A stretch of DNA of 64,000 bases. Source: Helicoverpa zea. Its lineage: Eukaryota; Arthropoda; Insecta; Lepidoptera; Noctuidae. Positions 22,385-36,000 of this stretch are shown in pieces. The notes under the pieces are model-generated. The model was not told the origin of the DNA. It ran no database searches and saw nothing but the letters and a program-made list of their open reading frames with translations. The position numbers were made by a program, and so were the translations under genes. The stretch is from NCBI RefSeq assembly GCF_022581195.2, contig NC_061471.1, positions 8,742,001 to 8,806,000 of the forward strand, written 5' to 3'. The stretch's first letter is position 1, and every line of letters starts with the position of its first letter.

Positions 22385-22923
22385 AAAAAGATTTGAAAAC
22401 CTCTTAATTTTTGGGAACTCACTACTCCATTGTTACAAAAATGTACTAAAAACTATGATCTAACTCATGATGTAGGAAACATTTTGGAATCTGCGTTACA
22501 TCATCAAGGCATTTCGCAGATGTAAACACTACTGTAGTTTACATTAGGCCAAATGTAAAGCGGTTAAGTCTAGACCAATTATTCACTGAACGTAAACCAT
22601 GTGCTCAGTATTTTATGAAGTTAGTGTTAACTTTTTAACAACACAGTAGGTACTTTTGCGCGCGCAAATGTTTTGACGTCCCGCCAAATTTTACGTCAGA
22701 TGCATTTAATAGTCACATTTAAGTAATTAAGAACTTTTTCTACAGTCTTCTTGGTAAAGCTAAGGTTTTTCATTGTTTTGGGTGGGTAATAATGGGTTTT
22801 ATGTGTAAATTTATTGGCGATATAAATAAACAGCCATGTGGAAAGTATCGTAAGATTACACAATTAGTTTCGTTCGCTTGTTTTTTTTAAATGCATCGGG
22901 ACGAGAGCTTTTTTATCAATAGG
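22385..22923. other. Intronic sequence, no gene seen
   Basis: AT-rich, with a short CG palindrome TTTGCGCGCGCAAA near 22657-22670 followed by GACGTCCCGCC. No frame of note. Confidence 0.4.
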
Positions 22924-24220
22924 TACGTAAGGCTGCCTTTTAAGTTCTGTCGTTTGGTAACCTCCCGCGATTTTTAAAAATATATATATATGCTATTTGA
23001 ATCTTTTTGAATTTAGAATTCGAAAACAAAAGAATGTTTTTAAATAGGTCGAATAGTTTTATTGTATCGTCCGTTCAAAGGTGACAGGTCGGTTGCAAAA
23101 ATGGAAATGTGTAAGGAAAATTAGAGTGCGATAATTTTCTACAACTTTAAAAGGGGATTGTCGCGACTTCAGTACTAGAAAGAGATTAATTCTGTATTTA
23201 GTGATGTAGCACCATTCCTTAGGACCGCAGAACGCTGATATTTAGAATTTCAACCTGGGCACTCTAGCTTCAGTGACAAGCCTCGTGAAGGTCGTCCAAA
23301 AACCGCCATGATGCAAGTTTATATCGAGGCTGTGCGGCAGCTAATCCTCGCAGACGGACATGTAGCATATGGTGAAATAGAGGCATCCGTGGGCATTTCA
23401 GGGACCACAGTCAAAAATATCCTACACGAAGAACTTGGCGTAAGATAGATGATCTCTCCATGGATACCACATTTTCTTAGCGACGACCAAGAAACAGCCC
23501 TAGTAAGTTGGTGACGTCAAACTCTGCAGCGATTCGACCGAGGAGAGTCAAAGCAGGTCTATGATATAGTTAGTGATAACAAGTCCTGGATATACGCTTA
23601 TGATCCGGATTCTAAGCAGCAGTCAGCTGTCTAGGTCTTCCAAGACGAGCCAAAACCGACCAAAGTCGTACGCTCGTAAAGCACTTAAAAAAAAAATGGT
23701 TGTCTCGTTTTTGGCAAAGGGTGATCGTGTCGCCACTATTGTACTAAAATATCGCGACATGGTTACTGCTGACTCGTATACCATTGTTTGTTTGCCAAAA
23801 GTCATCACCGAATTTAGAAAAAACTATCCAAGACTTCGAATGATACTGCACCATGACAATGCAAGTTCGCGCACCGCCCGCCAAACACCGATGTTTTTGA
23901 GTTCCCAAAATGTTGTAATATTGGATCATCCACCTTACAGCTGTAACTTAAGCACTAATGATTTTAATACATTAACCAAAATTAAGAAAATTCTTCGTGG
24001 ACTACCTTTCAGCACACCTGAAGAAGCTGTTGACGTATACAAATCGGCCGTTTTGACTACCCCCACTTTGGAATGGAATAAATATTTAAAAACTGATTTG
24101 AATGCATGCAAAAGTGCATTAAATATCGCTAAGTATTCTTAAAAAAATAATAAACGGTAATAACCTATTGGATTATCTATACTTATTTCAAACGACACAA
24201 CTTAAAAGGCAGCCCTCGTA
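22924..24220 (+). mobile_element. Full-length decayed mariner transposon
   Basis: TIRs of 25 bases at 22931-22955 (starts GGCTGCCTTTTAAGTT) and complement at 24190-24214 differ at one base. TA dinucleotides at 22924-22925 and 24219-24220 are the likely target duplication, giving an element of about 1.29 kb (22926-24218), the normal mariner size. It contains one transposase pseudogene. Confidence 0.9.
23101..24142 (+). pseudogene. Mariner transposase, DD34D type, inactivated
   Basis: The ATG at 23101 starts a mariner N-terminal helix-turn-helix region (Phe-Tyr-Asn-Phe-Lys-Arg-Gly-Leu-Ser) interrupted by stops. Then come FSDKPREGRPKTA, the linker EIEASVGISGTTVKNILHEE, and the first catalytic region around Lys-Ser-Trp-Ile-Tyr-Ala-Tyr-Asp, where the usual Gly-Asp-Glu-Ser reads Asp-Asn-Lys-Ser. 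Further stops and a frameshift at an A-run near 23686-23695 follow, then an open frame to TAA 24140-24142. That last part contains ILHHDNASS and PPYSCNLSTNDF: the second and third Asp are 34 residues apart, as in DD34D, and both are kept. The multiple stops and the altered first motif make it inactive. Confidence 0.9.
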
Positions 24221-27200
24221 TCATAGCTTTGATGTTAATTGTTAATGGTATTAGCCAAGTCTTTAAATCAATCTAAACAAATACTCCAAATGTCTTTCAC
24301 TTTCTTAATTGCTTTTATTTTTATATTTCAACGCGGGTGTTTTATTTTAATATTTATTACAAGCCTTTTATTTGTTTTCTATTAACGACTTTAGCTCGCG
24401 TCTATACGCTTCGGCCATGTGGATGCATCTGTTAACAGCATGTATTGTCTATGACACACGTTTGTTTTCATTGTCGAATTTTATAAAGTAGGCCAGTTCA
24501 CTGTTCCTTTGCTCGCCGACAGAGAGGAATAAAAAAATATTGACTGGCTACGAATTTATGGGTGTAGGCGCCAGTTACGGTCCGTCGAGTTAGTTCAGCT
24601 CAGCTAATAATCGGCTTTCGCTTCATTCTAGAAATGTATTATTTTCGGCTCGGATTCGATGTTTTTTTTGTACTTTTTGGATAAATGGGAGGATAATTGA
24701 GTGGGACGCTGATAGATCTGACATGTTTGTAAGCATTCGGTTTTCGAAGAATTGCCGAAATGATTCGTGGTGAAAAATTACAATGGTTTGAAAGTAGGTA
24801 GTGTTCGGGAATTCTATGTATTTTTCTTTGCACTGTTGAATATGGTCCGGCTCCGTCATCAACATGTCATTATCTCCTTCTATCAGCAATGATAACGGTA
24901 AATTAGCAAAACTGGCTGTCGTGTCTAAGCACTAAACATTAACACCAACTACCGCAATTCAAAGAAACCGTTTCACAGCTCGTATCGGCTAATTCTATCA
25001 AAAAGCCAGCTCCCTGGAAGCATTACCTGCATCCAGTCAGTCGGAAACCCAATGTCGGTGGTCTGACCATAGATGTAACGGTCAGAAATTTGATATCGCA
25101 CGTGTAAACCATACTACTTTGAACTTTATTACTAGGAGCACAGTGGTTGCTAGAGCTATCTTAACTTGGGAACTAGGACTAGAAATACCCGTTCCTGATT
25201 CCCGTTAATACTGAAGTTTTGATCTTGTTGTTATGAGACTGGACATTGAAGTGATTCTTTTGTGTTGATGATTTGATCTATTTAGTATATCGCGGCTGAA
25301 CAGTTTTTGATCATTATAAAAAGAAAAATAGGTCAAAGTATAAAACATTCAATAGTATTTCAAGGCCTTTTAGGTATTGCTAGATTCGATGGTCGATGGT
25401 CGTTATGATTCGTATATTTTTTGTTAATTTGTACCATCTCGTAGTTTCTCAATACTGCTACACACTACGAAATCATTTATTCAGTTGCGCGCGAAACTAA
25501 CATTGCCAACTACATGACTGTAACTTTTTTCCATCCTCCTGTAACGGTGCTCTGGATGAGTACAAAGACATTCCTATCAATTTATGCCCGCCTGGTACAC
25601 AACAGGAGCACACAGGTGAGCAGAGAAAAAAAACGTATTTTTTTTCCCCGTGCGTCAAATCCGCGCTACTGATTTTAGTAAACAAACAATAAAACATTAA
25701 AGCTAACAATAGAGCTATTCTGTGTGCATACAAAAGGTTTCTTTATCGCATTTTCCTTAACTAAACTTTGAGGGGACCATTGCATAATGCGCCCACAAAT
25801 GTTTACGATTTGCGACTTTCATCTTCATTGTGACAATGTTTTCAAACAAACCTTCAGATTTAGACAGTGTAATGTATAGTCAGTATACTATTTTGCAACA
25901 TTACACCAGAGGGTAACGTACCTTTAAAAGACTTTCTATAATTAATCAGTCGGAATAAAATTAATGGAATCTTGGTCTAATTTCTCAAACGGTGGCAGTT
26001 GTGAGAAGCGACTGATTGGTGACGTAACATCGCATGGTTATATGGTATTTTCTTCGTATGTCGGCGTAACAAAAGGCACCATTAATTTATTACCGTCATC
26101 CAATGTAACTTTGGAGTGACGTAGGAGTAACAACAGACGTCTACTTATTTGTTTTTTTTTCTATCCGTTCGACAACAAAAGATGTTCCCGCTCAGGAAAA
26201 CGGGAAAGTGGTAAACATTCATTCAGGGTTTACCAGTTTCCCTTGGAATTAGTTACCGTACCCAGATAAAAAGAAGTTTATACATAATTAAGCTACAAGT
26301 CTGCCAAGTTTCACATTTCCAAACTGTATTATCATGTAACATGCAAAACAACAATTTTACTATCGAAGATACAACAGTCTAGAATACACACAAGAGTCAA
26401 TGAACAAACCGCCAATGAATGACAGATCACAAAAACGAAACATATCAACATAACGATAATGATTCACAAAAACGGTTCGTCTCCATATTTTTTCTGGATC
26501 CCGTATCTTAATGATCTGTGTCGCAGGAGACGCGTTGATGCACTTTTAAATGCGCGCGCGCACTAATGGCCGGTCCCACGGTCGGTGTCTTATTAAATTA
26601 CTTTTACATGGAACTTGTGTCGGATTAGACGTCTGTCTGATTTTTTAGAAGAAATGTTCGTATTTGGGCGTTTATAGAATCCAAATAGTTTTGGTATTTT
26701 TTCGTTCTCTTGATTTTTAATTGACCCTATGTTTTCCTTATTCGTTGCATTCTGATTTCGGCCATAGGTATTTGTTTTGGTTCCTAACGTATTGGGTTTG
26801 AACTTGTCACCAAATTCTATTTTTCTACAGACAAGAGAGAATTGCCCTTGACTACTTGACAACTCCATATACCATGTCTGGTATATGCTCCACTGTACAA
26901 ATGATGTGTTTGAATCACGTCCATTACCACGACTCGTACCATTACTAAGATGAAGAAGTGGAGTTTACGTTTGAAGCCTGTCTAACGAGACATCATCTTT
27001 CACGCGTCGAGTAACGAGATGTGATTGAGACGATTGCACGTGGTATGCAGAAAATCTTCCTGTATAACTCGCGCTAGGTCGGTAACTAAATAATGATAAA
27101 GTATACGCTAGTTGTTGAATGCAGTTTTATACGCATCGGCTGAAAACTACTTTAGGGAGCTAAAATTCCTTCCGTCCCTAGGTAGCATTGTGCCAAATCA

Positions 27201-27316
27201 ATATACATACTAATCAGTTTTGAAGATTTTGTTTCTTTGTGTGCACTAATATCCGGAGTTTTGTCGAGTAGGCTACTAGATAGTACTTAAGCAACAGCGT
27301 AATAAAGTAAGTCGTT
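24221..27316. other. Intronic sequence, no gene seen
   Basis: AT-rich. Minus-strand frames at 24623-24889, 25497-25733 and 26593-26868 have no recognisable motifs. A short GC palindrome (ATGCGCGCGCGCACT) is at about 26550-26564. No repeat boundaries identified. Confidence 0.4.
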
Positions 27317-27353
27317 CCCAGGATGCAGGTGAAACCACTGGCAGAAGCTCAGT
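27317..27353 (+). mobile_element. Helitron 3'-end remnant
   Basis: CCCAGGATGCAGGTGAAACC followed by ACTGGCAGAAGCT matches the 3' end of the Helitron at 28940-29137 with a few changes. The terminal CTAG reads CTCAG here, and no 5' end is visible. Confidence 0.5.
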
Positions 27354-28939
27354 CTAAACTTGCTGAACCGCATCGTTGTATTAGGACAACATAGAGACAT
27401 AGGAGCTTTCAGATTGAAGTCATACAAGTGCTTATAAGAAAGAACTCGAATTTTACAACACTTTATAGGGGCCAGACGCACGTGCTATCCTGGCAGTTTA
27501 TTATCCTGTTAAAGTTCTTTTTATTCTTTTATGTAATAAAATATTATCGTGTCGGGGTTTTATGAGTGCGAATAATGGAACAATTTACAGCTTTAGATAC
27601 ATGAAAGTGCTGTTAAAATATTCTCGCATTTTGCAAACGCGTGTAGTTTTTTTTTTGTATTAATATTACAATACATAATGATTACCTCAGCTGATTACAT
27701 AGTTTATTAATGTGGAAACTTGAATTTGCTTGACAAAGTAAGGTTCAATCATCACGTGTTTCTTATGGTGATATAAATACAATCAATTATGTTATGTCCC
27801 TATCCAACACTTTATATTCTGTTATATTCAGTTGTACCTTGCTTTATGCTTATTTTCCCCTATTTTTCAGTAAAACAACTTGACCCTTGCAAGAAATCTT
27901 CATAAGTACAAATACGCTCGTGGTTACTCTTGTACTTGAAGAACCCTTTGCCCGTCCTATTTCCCAGTATCCAGTTTAAAGTCGGCACCAATCAGGTTTA
28001 GTGCCCACTTTGAAGTGCCCTCTTCGTTTGTGACACTGTTATTTGTGCCATAAACATTAAATTTATTGGCGCTGGCACTCCAGAGGGTTTATTGGCACAT
28101 GCCCTAAATAGTCCGAGCTGGGTTACCGATTATGTGCTTAGTGTTTTACATAAGTCTACATTCTATAATGTAACTCGTGAATTTCTAAGAGAACTGTGCT
28201 CTAAATGATCTTAATATGTTTCCTGTCTGTCTGTTACCTACTCTATTTTACTTATATTTCATTAATTATTTGATCGATAGTAACGAATTTAAAATTATTT
28301 AAAAAGGAACTAACAAAATAACTTGAAAAATTGTTCTAACATGTATAATTAAAAAAAGATTAAAATGTATGTACATAAAATGTTATCAAAGTACCGACCA
28401 TGCAGTGTTAATCGACCAATTAGAACGCGCCGATGCGTAATGGTCAATAATCGTTATTCCCAACACTATGTCGATGAAATTAGGAACGGCACTACACTCT
28501 TGCGCAACTTCCCCGGAGAAATTTTATGTGAGAACGTGTGTAATGCACTTTTGGAAAGATCTTTTGGATGCAGCAACTTTGTAATGACTTTGAAATGCAT
28601 TGAGCAACAGAAAGCTATGCGTCGTACTTCGTATTCAACTTCAACATTGTAAATTCTCAATTTTCTACGCAGTGACACGTGTTATTTGAAAGCCTTTAAA
28701 TAAATATACGTAAATGTAAGTACCCAACCAAAGATCTTGTCTTCTAAAAAACATTATTCCTGTCTAGACGGAATAATATTACAGCGACTTTGACAATTAA
28801 AAAACAATAAAGCTTCACTAAAGCTTTCCGAGAAAACAATCCTTAAACAATACAATACAAGTATACACTACAAAGCATCGTTATTTTCAGTTCCAATAAC
28901 TTCTTATGACCATCGGTTTAATTTTTATAAAAGTACCTA
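27354..28939. other. Intronic sequence, no gene seen
   Basis: AT-rich. The overlapping frames at 28365-28652 (plus, 95 residues) and 28466-28678 (minus) carry no motif I recognise. Confidence 0.4.
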
Positions 28940-29137
28940 TCTATACTAATATTATAAAGCTGAAGAGTTTGTTTGTTTTTTGTTTTAACGCGCTAATCTC
29001 AGGAACTACTGGTCCGATTTGAAAAATTCTTTCAGTGTTAGATAGCCCATTTATCGAGGAAGGCTATAGGCTACTTTTTATCCGGGTTCGTGCAGAGGTT
29101 TAAACGGGATGCGGGTGAAACCGCTGGCAGAAGCTAG
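28940..29137 (+). mobile_element. Non-autonomous Helitron, 198 bp
   Basis: Starts TC at 28940-28941 after A and ends CTAG at 29134-29137 before T. Carries TCTATACTAATATTATAAAG at the 5' end, a short TTTG run, the central CTGGTCCGATTTGAAAAATT block and GCGGGTGAAACCGCTGGCAG near the 3' end. Same family and almost the same length as the copies at 13655 and 39747. No protein is encoded. Confidence 0.85.
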
Positions 29138-32100
29138 TCGTCAATAAAATAGAATGTTCACGAATCCGTGTGTTAGAATCAAACATTTAAATTACCTCAT
29201 TCCTTACTGTACCTACTTGCTAAAAATATACCAAATCGCGAAAACTCGATCACGCCTCAACAGTGTTTTTAGATAGAACAAATAAATATTACAATTTACA
29301 GGTTAACATTAACTTCTAACCTAAAATTAGGTCACGGGGATGCTCTGTTTTATATTAAAATTGAACGTATTCACTACTTTAGAGTATTCTTCTTCATTGA
29401 AGTAAATCAGGTCGCGTATGCAAATTTTCTATGAATGACTACGAGTGAGTCACTGTATCCATCGGAATTACGGATGGTAAACATTTGTGTTAACGCCTCG
29501 TTCCTCTAATTCTATTTAGTTCATTTTCCTGTACGATTTTTCTTATTGACTTAGAATATTTCTTATTGGTTTAACAGCAGTACAAACTTCGTTCTGATTC
29601 CATCTGGATCTTGACGCAACATCCCGCCATTAATTGTTCCTAAAACTACGGATTTAGCAACTTTGGTTCTTTTGATAGGAAATTGCATTCTAAGAACCGC
29701 GCCACATGTTTCCAGCCTGCACTGACCCATGAATCTTCACTGGACAGTTGCTTACACTAGCCTAATTTCTGTACCAAAGATAGGATGTTTAAATATTGTT
29801 TTACGACTTTTCCTATTACGCCAATATATTTTCGCAGTTTATTTTTGTACATACATTTTTAGCTTTATCTGGCGTTACATCATTGTTAGCTTTAGGAAGT
29901 TGAGTTGTTATTTCAAACTATCAAACTAACATGATGTCGGTATTAAATGTTCTTCTATTTATTATCTTTTATACAAAATATCGGCCCGTTCATTTTAGCA
30001 ACTATGTAATGATGTAATTAAACTAATAAACGAGACCATATGGGCCATATAATTTACTGAAACCATAGACGGATGACTGATTTTTGAGAAGTGAAGTCAC
30101 AAGGCTGAAATACAGATAAAAAAAAGATAAAAGATATCAGTCGAAGTTCAAATCACACGTTAAATAGAGTTGAACCAACAAAATGGTGACGTAACGTTTT
30201 GCTGAAAGTACTAGGCCGACAGACATTTGCAGGAGCTCTTCGCTTCGGCTCTATTGAATGACGACGCTCATGAATGAAGGGGGATTGTTATTGTAGTATG
30301 AGTTGTATTGGGGTGTATAGAATAGTAGACAGTCAACAAGTTTGTTTACTTTGTTAATTTTCTCACAATTACTTTGTTTGTAAGATAAGATGATATCTCC
30401 TGGCTAAACTCTCAACTCAAAAGCAGAGCTGTGTCACGTTACTAGGGAATCATGAAAGGCGTAGTTTAATCACAAGCATTTAATTATACTAATCGTATTC
30501 AGTCGTTTGATAAAAAATGGTACAGTCGTTAATCAAAGTTAACCAGTTGACTGTGACAGCAGTAGAAAAGGATGGGTAGATGTGACGTCGATTGAAAAGG
30601 GATAGTGCCACATACCTTCGGGACTTTGCCTCCAACATTCCTTAGAAAGGGAAATTATTTATCTTTTTTTCAACAGCTTATTAAAACATTTCTTTTGTAA
30701 GCTTAATTTTTACTTTTGAAAATTTTTTTCGACCGTGATAATTTATTGGCCCAAGGAGGTGTGAACCTTTTTGAATTTGTCTATTGGTTTTATTTATAGT
30801 GCGATGCCAGAGTTGGTTTCAAAGTTAATTAATTTGGATGATTGGGTTCTAGGAGGGTTAGAATCGTGGTCAATTTCTATTTTATTTATCATCAATTTAA
30901 TATAGGAAAGCAATAAAATTAAAGACATGTAAGTACGAGATTAAATCAGGCTTGTCCCACATCGTTCATACTTACTGTAATGTATTTACTGGGTCACAAG
31001 CGAGAGTTATGATAAATAATGCAAACATGGCTTTAATTTCCCATTTGAAATATAACTGAGTGTTTAGTTAGTTACTTGCGTTTTCAATAAAATGAAGCTT
31101 TGACAGCAACAAAATAAACAATACTGATTGCAGGGCCGTAGAGGCCTAATGTTGTCAGTGTCAGGTCAAGTAGCAGAAAATACATAAACACACAACCAAC
31201 ACACATCCAAATTGAGAACCTCCTCTTTTTTGGGAAATAAGTTGAAAATATGAAATATTACTTACTTACGATTAATATCTAATTCTATGATACAGGTAGG
31301 TGCAGTAGCAATATAAGTAAAGTATGTAACTTACGTTATTGAATATTTGTTGGTTATTTAAGGTTGTATTTTCATCTCCGAAACCTAGAGTTACTTTGTC
31401 TTACTCTATTTACGTTAAGGATCGTTAAGGAGTGCATTAAACGAAGCTGTCAAACTGCCATAGACTCTACATTCTATTCATAATTCAACATGAGTGATCG
31501 GTTATATTATATTGAACGATATGAGGGCCTAATTACAGTTAATTTAAACAAATAAGCAAGATGAGTCTATAGGCACTTGCACTGAGGCGTCAAGATGTCA
31601 ACTGTCATTGCATTTTGACAGTTATGTAAACATGGCCGCCGCGCATGCGACTCGCGTAGCTGACGAACAAATAATGAGCACGTAAAAATTTCATAGCCAT
31701 TTAATTTGTATTGGTAAATAAGCATGGTGTTAATGCTCAATTTAAATCGTGTTTTCTTAACACATATTTGGTAAAATATTGGGTTCCTTTAGTTGGTTTA
31801 TTTAGGTGATTTTGATGAGTTTAGTACCGAATACTTCAATATTTACAATAGTTGGGATATTTGTAAGGAATCAGTTGCTGTAATTTAGTTCCAACAATAA
31901 TTAATTCCAAATCATATCCCACAAAGTTGACTGGCCTGACGTACACTATGATTTATGGTAACCCATCGAATTTCCCATACCTTACCCAACCATTTACATA
32001 CATTAGTTACATTAACAGAGTTACAAGCTAATCACACGCTCATAATAAATTACCCACAATACAAATGGGTCTAATTTATATGTTAAAACTTCAATCATGT

Positions 32101-34789
32101 TAGACAGGGTTCTAAAGGCATACATTTAAATTAAGTCATTGGAATACGTGTAGTATAAGTATCTAAGTACTTTTGGAATAATGGTCGTATTTCGCGGTCC
32201 ATTGGGCTTCTGACCTCATTACTCTGAATGGGCTATGATGCGTTTCCCTGATTGGGGCTTTGACCTTACGTCACTCAAATATGAGTGAAATTGATACGAG
32301 TATCGATCGTTCTTTTTGTGAATGCATCTTGTTCTTGGCAATGGTAATGCGCCGATTGTGTATGATGATTAGACTCAGCCTATTTGGAGTTTGTGTTCCG
32401 TTTTTAATTTCCATATTATAAGCAACTTGGACTATATTCCTGTTACAATGAGGTAACCATATATACACCTTTACATAAGTGACAGACTGTGTTTCTACGA
32501 GCGCTATTTTTCTCTAAGTTTTCCTCCGTTTGAAACTACGATTGACAGTTTTCAAGCCAAAACAACGTCTACGTTCAGTTTCTACGCACACACCGACAAG
32601 CCGTCTGGTCACACACTCTCGCATTTCACTGCCCGAGCCTACGCACCCTTCAACCCCTAAGCACGATTAGCTTGATCCCTCAGGCCCCGTGAAATCCCCT
32701 CACCAAAGCGCCCTTTTTTATCGAGTTTTGTCCTAAAATGGAAAACAACTACCAGGATTTCAGTCTTCGGGAGCGGTATACGAACTTTCACCCTTATAAG
32801 AGACTCAAGATGCGCAGACTCAAACTTGTCTTGTGCCTCCGCAATCCGCGTCCCGTATCTAACTCTTTCTAACGCTCTACTCGTAGCGTGAACGTTATCT
32901 CTTTCGCACTTGCTTAAAGGGGTTGTTTCGTCTGGCTCAAGTGTGTGTGAATTTAGGTTAGGGGGCACGTACGCTCAACCCCTTCGACATGCGTTGCGTG
33001 TGTGGTTATGTCGTGTGTTATGTTAGAGGGAGGCATACATGTGACACTTCCTACCGGTTTCTGCTGCCTTGGTACATGAGTATGTGTAGAGATTAGAATT
33101 TGCTAAGCAAACGCTGTTTTTTTTTCTAACACATGCACATGTGTGACTAACGTAGGCTTCTAATATTCACAACAATATACGAGTAGCTCGCATGCAAATC
33201 CGTTATTCAAATGCACATATTCTAAACTTCTCGTATGTGGACACATTTTCACACGCGTTTAGACGTTAGAACAGGCGAGCAAATCGGAATCTTCCTATCT
33301 CTTTCTCACATGGAGGCTTTGCTTTCGGGAACCTCACACGTCGACGTATGGGAATGAAAGACAACAAAAATAATATTTTTATAGAAATGAAATGTATGTC
33401 GCTGGTGTCATCTCACAAAACCATTGTTATTAAGAGTAACTTAAAACTATAATAAAGAGAACAAAACTACAGTTCATTTTTTAATACAAAACAAAAAGCT
33501 TATTGTGGTCCGGAACTAAATAACAAATCCCATTTCGTACGGATATTCAAAATAGATTTTAGTTGTTTAAGTAATTTTAGAACCCCCAATAAAGTGATAT
33601 AAAAAGTTGATAACATGATTTAATAGACTAACTTCTAAAGTCGATGTAAATGTAAATATAGTTCGCTAGACACAATGTCTCGGTAGGCCACTAGTGCGGA
33701 CAGCTAGCGGGCACTTGAGTCCACATCGCGATGCGGACTGTTAGCTTCGAGTTAACCCTTCGACTGCAGCAGCGACTATTTGTTGAAGGTCACGGGTTAT
33801 AACTGGTTTGAGCTTTTCATTTACCGTTTAGCGTAAAGTTCATTTCAAGGGGAATTTCTTTGAGGGCTCTTTAAATGTTCGTACCTTGTAAAGGCTAGGT
33901 ACTTTTAAGTGTTCACATTTTACAGTTTTCTTTTATTTTTTAATTAGTAAGTATGTTTTTTCTTCTAAATGTATTATCCCATATCCAGCTAGCCATTTAA
34001 AAACTTCTAAACATATGTTCGATCCGGTCTTATAAGTGGGAATACCTACTAATGTTTATGCAGCTGAAGATGTTCATCAAACTATTTTAAGCTAAGCGAA
34101 TTCGCAGACTAATAGGCGGCATTTTAATGATAAATAAGAATCACATGTTTACGAACATAAAATAGTTCGAGCACATGATAGTCGGCACGTATAAAACAGT
34201 AATTACATATACCAGCGCCGGAAACGTTAAAGCAAGATAACAATGCGAAGTTGCAAAAATGGCGCGCCAATGGCTAGGAACGATTGATTCACGATTCTGG
34301 GAGCCTGGTAACATCACTTGCGAAAATAGGTTACGCCAATTCCGACTTCCATGGAAACGTGAGAAAAAAAAAATGTTTTTTGCAAGTTGTTTGATTGAGT
34401 CATGTTTTTCGTTTGCAAATATTGAGATTTGTGTGATAAAAGTAAATTTAAGCAAGACTTTGTGCCTTTTCCTTGTAAAAAAATTCATACTTACATCTTA
34501 TAAATTCTCAAATATTTGAAGGACATGTTTTAAGAAAATAATTCTTGTTTAATATTTTACACATACGTATGTGTATAATATTAAAAAAATATTAAAATAT
34601 TGAGTTCTGTATGTAAGTTTCACATCATACGAGTGTACAAGTAGGTTTTTGATGACGGTTTCATAATACCTAAGTACACATTTGCCGCTGTCAAACAATG
34701 CATAATTTTTTCAACGAAATGTTTTGACTCGTGCGGTTTTAAGTGATGCCTGAAAAAACCTTACTTAGTTAAATATTATTTTTTTACTT
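29138..34789. other. Intronic sequence, no gene seen
   Basis: AT-rich for the most part. The stretch 32500-33060 is richer in G+C and holds a 103-residue minus-strand frame (32657-32968) with charged composition but no recognised domain. An imperfect 20-bp palindrome centred on CATCGCGATG lies at 33719-33738 and a perfect 16-bp palindrome ACACATACGTATGTGT at 34559-34574. The overlapping frames at 34141-34519 are not convincing. Confidence 0.4.
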
Positions 34790-35030
34790 TTAAATATTAA
34801 AGCCCATTAAGAATTAAAATCTTAACTTTTTTTATAAACACTTATCCCCTTACTTATAAAATCTCTAATCACCTTCTAAGCAACATTTTAACTAATAACT
34901 ACTTAAAGTCTTAAGTAGTGATTAAATGTTAGTTAAGACATGCTTAAGCAACGTTTATAAGTAAGAATTTTCTTAAACAGCCCTTAAGTATTACTTATTA
35001 TTTAATTCACGTTTATAAGTAAGGCTGTTA
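34790..35030. repeat. Imperfect fold-back repeat
   Basis: Centred on ACTACTTAA (34898-34906) / TTAAGTAGT (34911-34919) with a 4-base loop. Complementarity continues outwards with gaps (GTTAAAATGTTGCTTA against GTTAAGACATGCTTA). The phrase TTATAAGTAAG appears twice in the right arm, and its complement CTTACTTATAA once in the left. It looks like an old MITE or a folded-back AT-rich repeat. Confidence 0.5.
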
Positions 35031-35859
35031 ATCAATCGACTTTACGACCTCAAATTAAAGTTACTTAACTCTTTCTTTACAGGTAACATCAACCGCTGCT
35101 CTCCTGGTGGTTCCCGTGAGCTGGCGAGTAAATCACGCCTAATCCCGTGACGTCACTCCGGCCCACCGGGTACAAGGCGTATATTATTACATTTTTATAT
35201 ACGTAGAAGTTTTTATTGTACCATTTATAAGATTGTTGACCTTTCCCATATTTTATGGCAGTATTTTCAGGGTTCCGTAAGAAAAATGCGTTACGAAAAG
35301 TCTATTCTTCATTACTGAAGCTCTATCAATCAACAGTTTAGCATAGTTTTCTGAAAAAAACATACGTGACTTTTCTAATGCAGTTCATTGTAAAGCAACC
35401 AGATTGTTGAGAAACTTTTTAGAACTACGAAACCCTTCAAATCCAACTCACACTTGGCCATTTTTTACCAGCTAAAATTTACTACAGCCACCTTCAAAGG
35501 GCTTGTAAATATTAAATTACGGTCGGAGTAATAATACTGTCGGCGAACGGTAAAGAAATGTGGTGGGCACTTAATTGTGACAATATAGAAAAGTGTTACG
35601 GGTAGATTATGATTTATTGTTACAAGGTATAACTTTGAACAATATTGAGACAGTCTCTGTAGTAAAAAAAATGAATAAACCAAAAAGGTTCTTGACAGTA
35701 TAGACGCTACCGTCTGTACTACAAAGACTGTGAACTACTGTGACTGTGAACGACTGTGAAAGAATTTTATGGCCCATAATAAAAATACTTGGTTAGGCTG
35801 TACTAAAAACCTTCTGCTAAAGAAAAAAACTATAAGTAAACATTATATTGCAAAGTAGC
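35031..35859. other. Intronic sequence, no gene seen
   Basis: AT-rich apart from about 35090-35175 (GC-rich, CCGTGACGTCACTCCGGCCC, which includes a TGACGTCA box). The frame at 35465-35683 shows no motif. Confidence 0.4.
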
Positions 35860-36000
35860 CCTTTCCCCGCGGCGTAACTTGCGTCCCGTGACTACTGCGG
35901 AAAGACTGCATTTTTCCGAAACTGAAAGAATTTTTCAAATCTGTTCTGTAGTTTCGGAGCCTTTAGGATACAAAAAAAATACGAACAAATAAAGTTTGTA
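35860..36000 (-). mobile_element. Degenerate Helitron remnant
   Basis: Retains CTGAAAGAATTTTTCAAATC, a spaced GTAGTTTC and CGCGGCGTAACTTGCGTCCCG, in the order found in the minus-strand Helitron at 39747-39945. The terminal CTAG and TC ends are lost. Confidence 0.55.

Noticed and set aside
24623..24889. 88-codon minus-strand frame with charged residues
   Set aside because: No similarity to a known domain, and no promoter or splice context.
32657..32968. 103-codon minus-strand frame
   Set aside because: Locally GC-richer DNA but no domain, no splice sites of quality and no repeat ends.
34141..34519. Overlapping frames on both strands
   Set aside because: Mutually exclusive shadows with no motif.
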